Positions 62,432 to 64,000 of a DNA stretch of 64,000 nt are shown one piece after another (positions within the stretch are counted from its first letter, which is position 1; the number at the start of each line of letters is the position of its first letter). The translations under genes were made by a program, and so were the position numbers. The DNA lies in assembly GCF_023272795.1 (NCBI RefSeq), contig NZ_CP096829.1:4216001-4280000 (forward strand), read 5' to 3'. This DNA comes from Flavobacterium humidisoli (GTDB taxonomy: Bacteria; Bacteroidota; Bacteroidia; Flavobacteriales; Flavobacteriaceae). The notes below the pieces were generated by a model. That model did no database searches. It was not told where the DNA came from and worked only from the letters and a program-made list of their open reading frames with translations.

Positions 62432-64000
62432 TTACAATAAAGTTTCCTCATTATTAGGATCAAAACTCCCTTTATCTGGATATTTAATGCTATCCTTTAA
62501 TTCTTCTACTCGTTTTGGATCAAACTTAGGCAATTGCAATTCGTTATTTTCTTTCCACTTTTTAACTGTCTCAGAAATTTCATCTGCTTTTTCTTTCGAA
62601 AAAGGAATATCGCGTGCCATGTATAATGTTTGTGACGGATAAGCCAAAGAAGTACCGCTATTTTCTATAATATCCATCATTCGCAATAAAAGATCCTCTT
62701 GAACCTCTTGTGATGTCTCCACATTAATAGCTTCAATATAGGCTGTAATTTCGACTTTTAAAGCATCGGCTGTAATTCCAGTAAAACGAACGATTGGCGG
62801 TGTATTTAAAACCGCTGGATGCGCGTAAAGCAAAGATCTTAATTCTACTAACAGATAGCGCATCTGATCTGGAGTGGTTTCCATTCTAAAACCAAAAATC
62901 GGATTGAATATAAAACGGTCACGATGGGCAAAATTTTCTATTTTACTAGCCGAAAGCTGACCATTCGGAATTGTTACGATAGTACGGGCTGCAGTACGTA
63001 GCGTGGTGGAGCGCATTCCGATTGCTTCTACAGTTCCCTTTATATCATCAACTCGGCAATAATCACCAACACGTAACGGCTGATCTGCAATAAGGCTCAC
63101 ACTTCCAACAAAATTTTCTATTGTTTTTTGTGCTCCCAAAGCCAATGCAATCCCCCCAATACCCAGCGCAGCAAGTCCCGCTGTAACATCTACTCCAATA
63201 ATTCCTAAGATTGCAATAATTCCGATTACGACAATTGCGGCTTTCATGGTACGGCTTAAAAATAATACCGCAGATACTGCAGAAGCCCGTCCACGACTAT
63301 TCATTCTACTTCGGGTATACATGCTTACAAAATCGGTCATCCTCCAAAGCAAAATTAGAAATGCTAAAATTCCGATTGTAATTATGATAATACTAAAACG
63401 CTGGCGAACTATTATCGAAATCCCCATACGCTGTGTCGATGCCACAAATAAAATCACAGTAAGATACATTTGAACCGGCAGTGTAAAAGCATCTATAATT
63501 GCTGTTCCTTTTTCAGTATCTGCTTTTTTCCATATTTTTTGAATTAGAAAAATGAGTACAAAAACAAGAAGTCTCGACAATAAGTACGTAACCACAGCCA
63601 TTACCACCACTACTCCCCAGTGGCCAATTGGAACATTTCCTAATTTTCTATCTTTCAAAAATTTGGGTAAAACCCTATCTAAAAAAGTTTTTTCTCCGCT
63701 AATATCCGCTGCAAGAATTGCTTCTATGGTTTCAGCAGAAAAAAGCCATAAAGCAGGCTGGCTGTCATCTGATTGATTTTCTAAATAAAGTGGTATGTTT
63801 ATTTTATCTGTAGATATATTTCCAACCAAATCGATGCCCGTTGTCAAATTATCATCAAGACGTCCTAACTCTTTATTACTTAAAATTGATGACGGAGAGA
63901 AATTACCTCCCTGATCTAACAGCTGCTGAAAAGTCTTTGCTATTCGAATTCTTTCGGCTGTCTTACGGTACGAACGTTTACTTAGCACAAGATATTGACT
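62432..64000 (-). CDS. MscS-family mechanosensitive channel (5' end outside window)
   Basis: At least 522 residues lie in the window. The frame stays open to the right edge and a GTG at 63988 is only an internal possibility, so the true start is probably beyond 64000. An N-terminal soluble part precedes four or five membrane helices and the MscS core: Gly/Ala pore helix (LAALGIGGIALALGAQKTIEN), then DQPLRVGDYCRV and VTIPNGQLSASKIENFA. The tail is Pro/Asp/Glu-rich. It is a shorter type than the 784-residue channel at 8.7 kb, so the strain carries at least two distinct classes. Confidence 0.92.
   Translation of the reverse strand, partial: SQYLVLSKRSYRKTAERIRIAKTFQQLLDQGGNFSPSSILSNKELGRLDDNLTTGIDLVGNISTDKINIPLYLENQSDDSQPALWLFSAETIEAILAADISGEKTFLDRVLPKFLKDRKLGNVPIGHWGVVVVMAVVTYLLSRLLVFVLIFLIQKIWKKADTEKGTAIIDAFTLPVQMYLTVILFVASTQRMGISIIVRQRFSIIIITIGILAFLILLWRMTDFVSMYTRSRMNSRGRASAVSAVLFLSRTMKAAIVVIGIIAILGIIGVDVTAGLAALGIGGIALALGAQKTIENFVGSVSLIADQPLRVGDYCRVDDIKGTVEAIGMRSTTLRTAARTIVTIPNGQLSASKIENFAHRDRFIFNPIFGFRMETTPDQMRYLLVELRSLLYAHPAVLNTPPIVRFTGITADALKVEITAYIEAINVETSQEVQEDLLLRMMDIIENSGTSLAYPSQTLYMARDIPFSKEKADEISETVKKWKENNELQLPKFDPKRVEELKDSIKYPDKGSFDPNNEETLL

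Overview
The window is AT-rich, densely coded DNA from a Bacteroidota bacterium, most likely Flavobacterium. Evidence includes SprB-type adhesin repeats with a type IX secretion sorting domain, several TonB-dependent receptors with carboxypeptidase-regulatory-like domains, LytTR two-component systems, and promoters with the Bacteroidota TTTG / TAnnTTTG signature. It looks chromosomal: no rRNA, tRNA, IS element, integrase, CRISPR array or complete prophage was seen.

Layout. 1-4.4 kb: a CzcA-type metal efflux pump cut by the left edge, and two small exported proteins (minus strand). 4.6-11.1 kb: a LytS/LytTR pair, small membrane proteins, an HxlR regulator and an MscS channel. 11.3-20.4 kb: a lone phage-tail-collar protein overlapping tail-to-tail with a methyltransferase-like protein, then a 2028-residue SprB-repeat adhesin and an OmpA-like barrel. 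20.5-27.3 kb: a probable single operon nadA-nadB-ric-nrdD-nrdG-copD-like, preceded by an FNR-like palindrome and closed by a terminator. In this operon the glycyl-radical tail of the anaerobic ribonucleotide reductase lies in the +1 frame behind a UAA stop. 27.4-34.4 kb: an AspT-like transporter, an acetyltransferase, and a second LytTR pair divergent from an outer-membrane barrel with a probable LytTR direct repeat between them. 34.5-36 kb: a TetR regulator and a short-chain dehydrogenase carrying the same operator in opposite orientations. 36-37.4 kb: a TIM-barrel protein flanked by two clusters of REP-like palindromes. 37.4-41 kb: a siderophore-type receptor and a PepSY membrane protein. 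41.5-47 kb: fructokinase, a sucrose-phosphate synthase/phosphatase fusion, a GH32-like enzyme and an exported PPC-domain protein. 47-49 kb: a Crp-like regulator, a CPBP protease and a small orphan. 49.2-55.4 kb: a compact biosynthetic operon with FAD oxidoreductase, methyltransferase, type III polyketide synthase, FabZ-like dehydratase, ketosynthase, acyl carrier protein and phosphopantetheinyl transferase, followed by a polysaccharide-deacetylase lipoprotein. 55.7-64 kb: bestrophin, an OmpR/histidine kinase pair, an Oar-like TonB receptor and an MscS channel cut by the right edge.

The most notable items are the broken or split NrdD in the anaerobic operon, the type III PKS cluster with its own acyl-chain enzymes, the sucrose module, the SprB adhesin with an internally amplified 240-bp unit, and the REP-like nested inverted repeats. 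Everything rests on reading the sequence and recalling family hallmarks. No database search was run.
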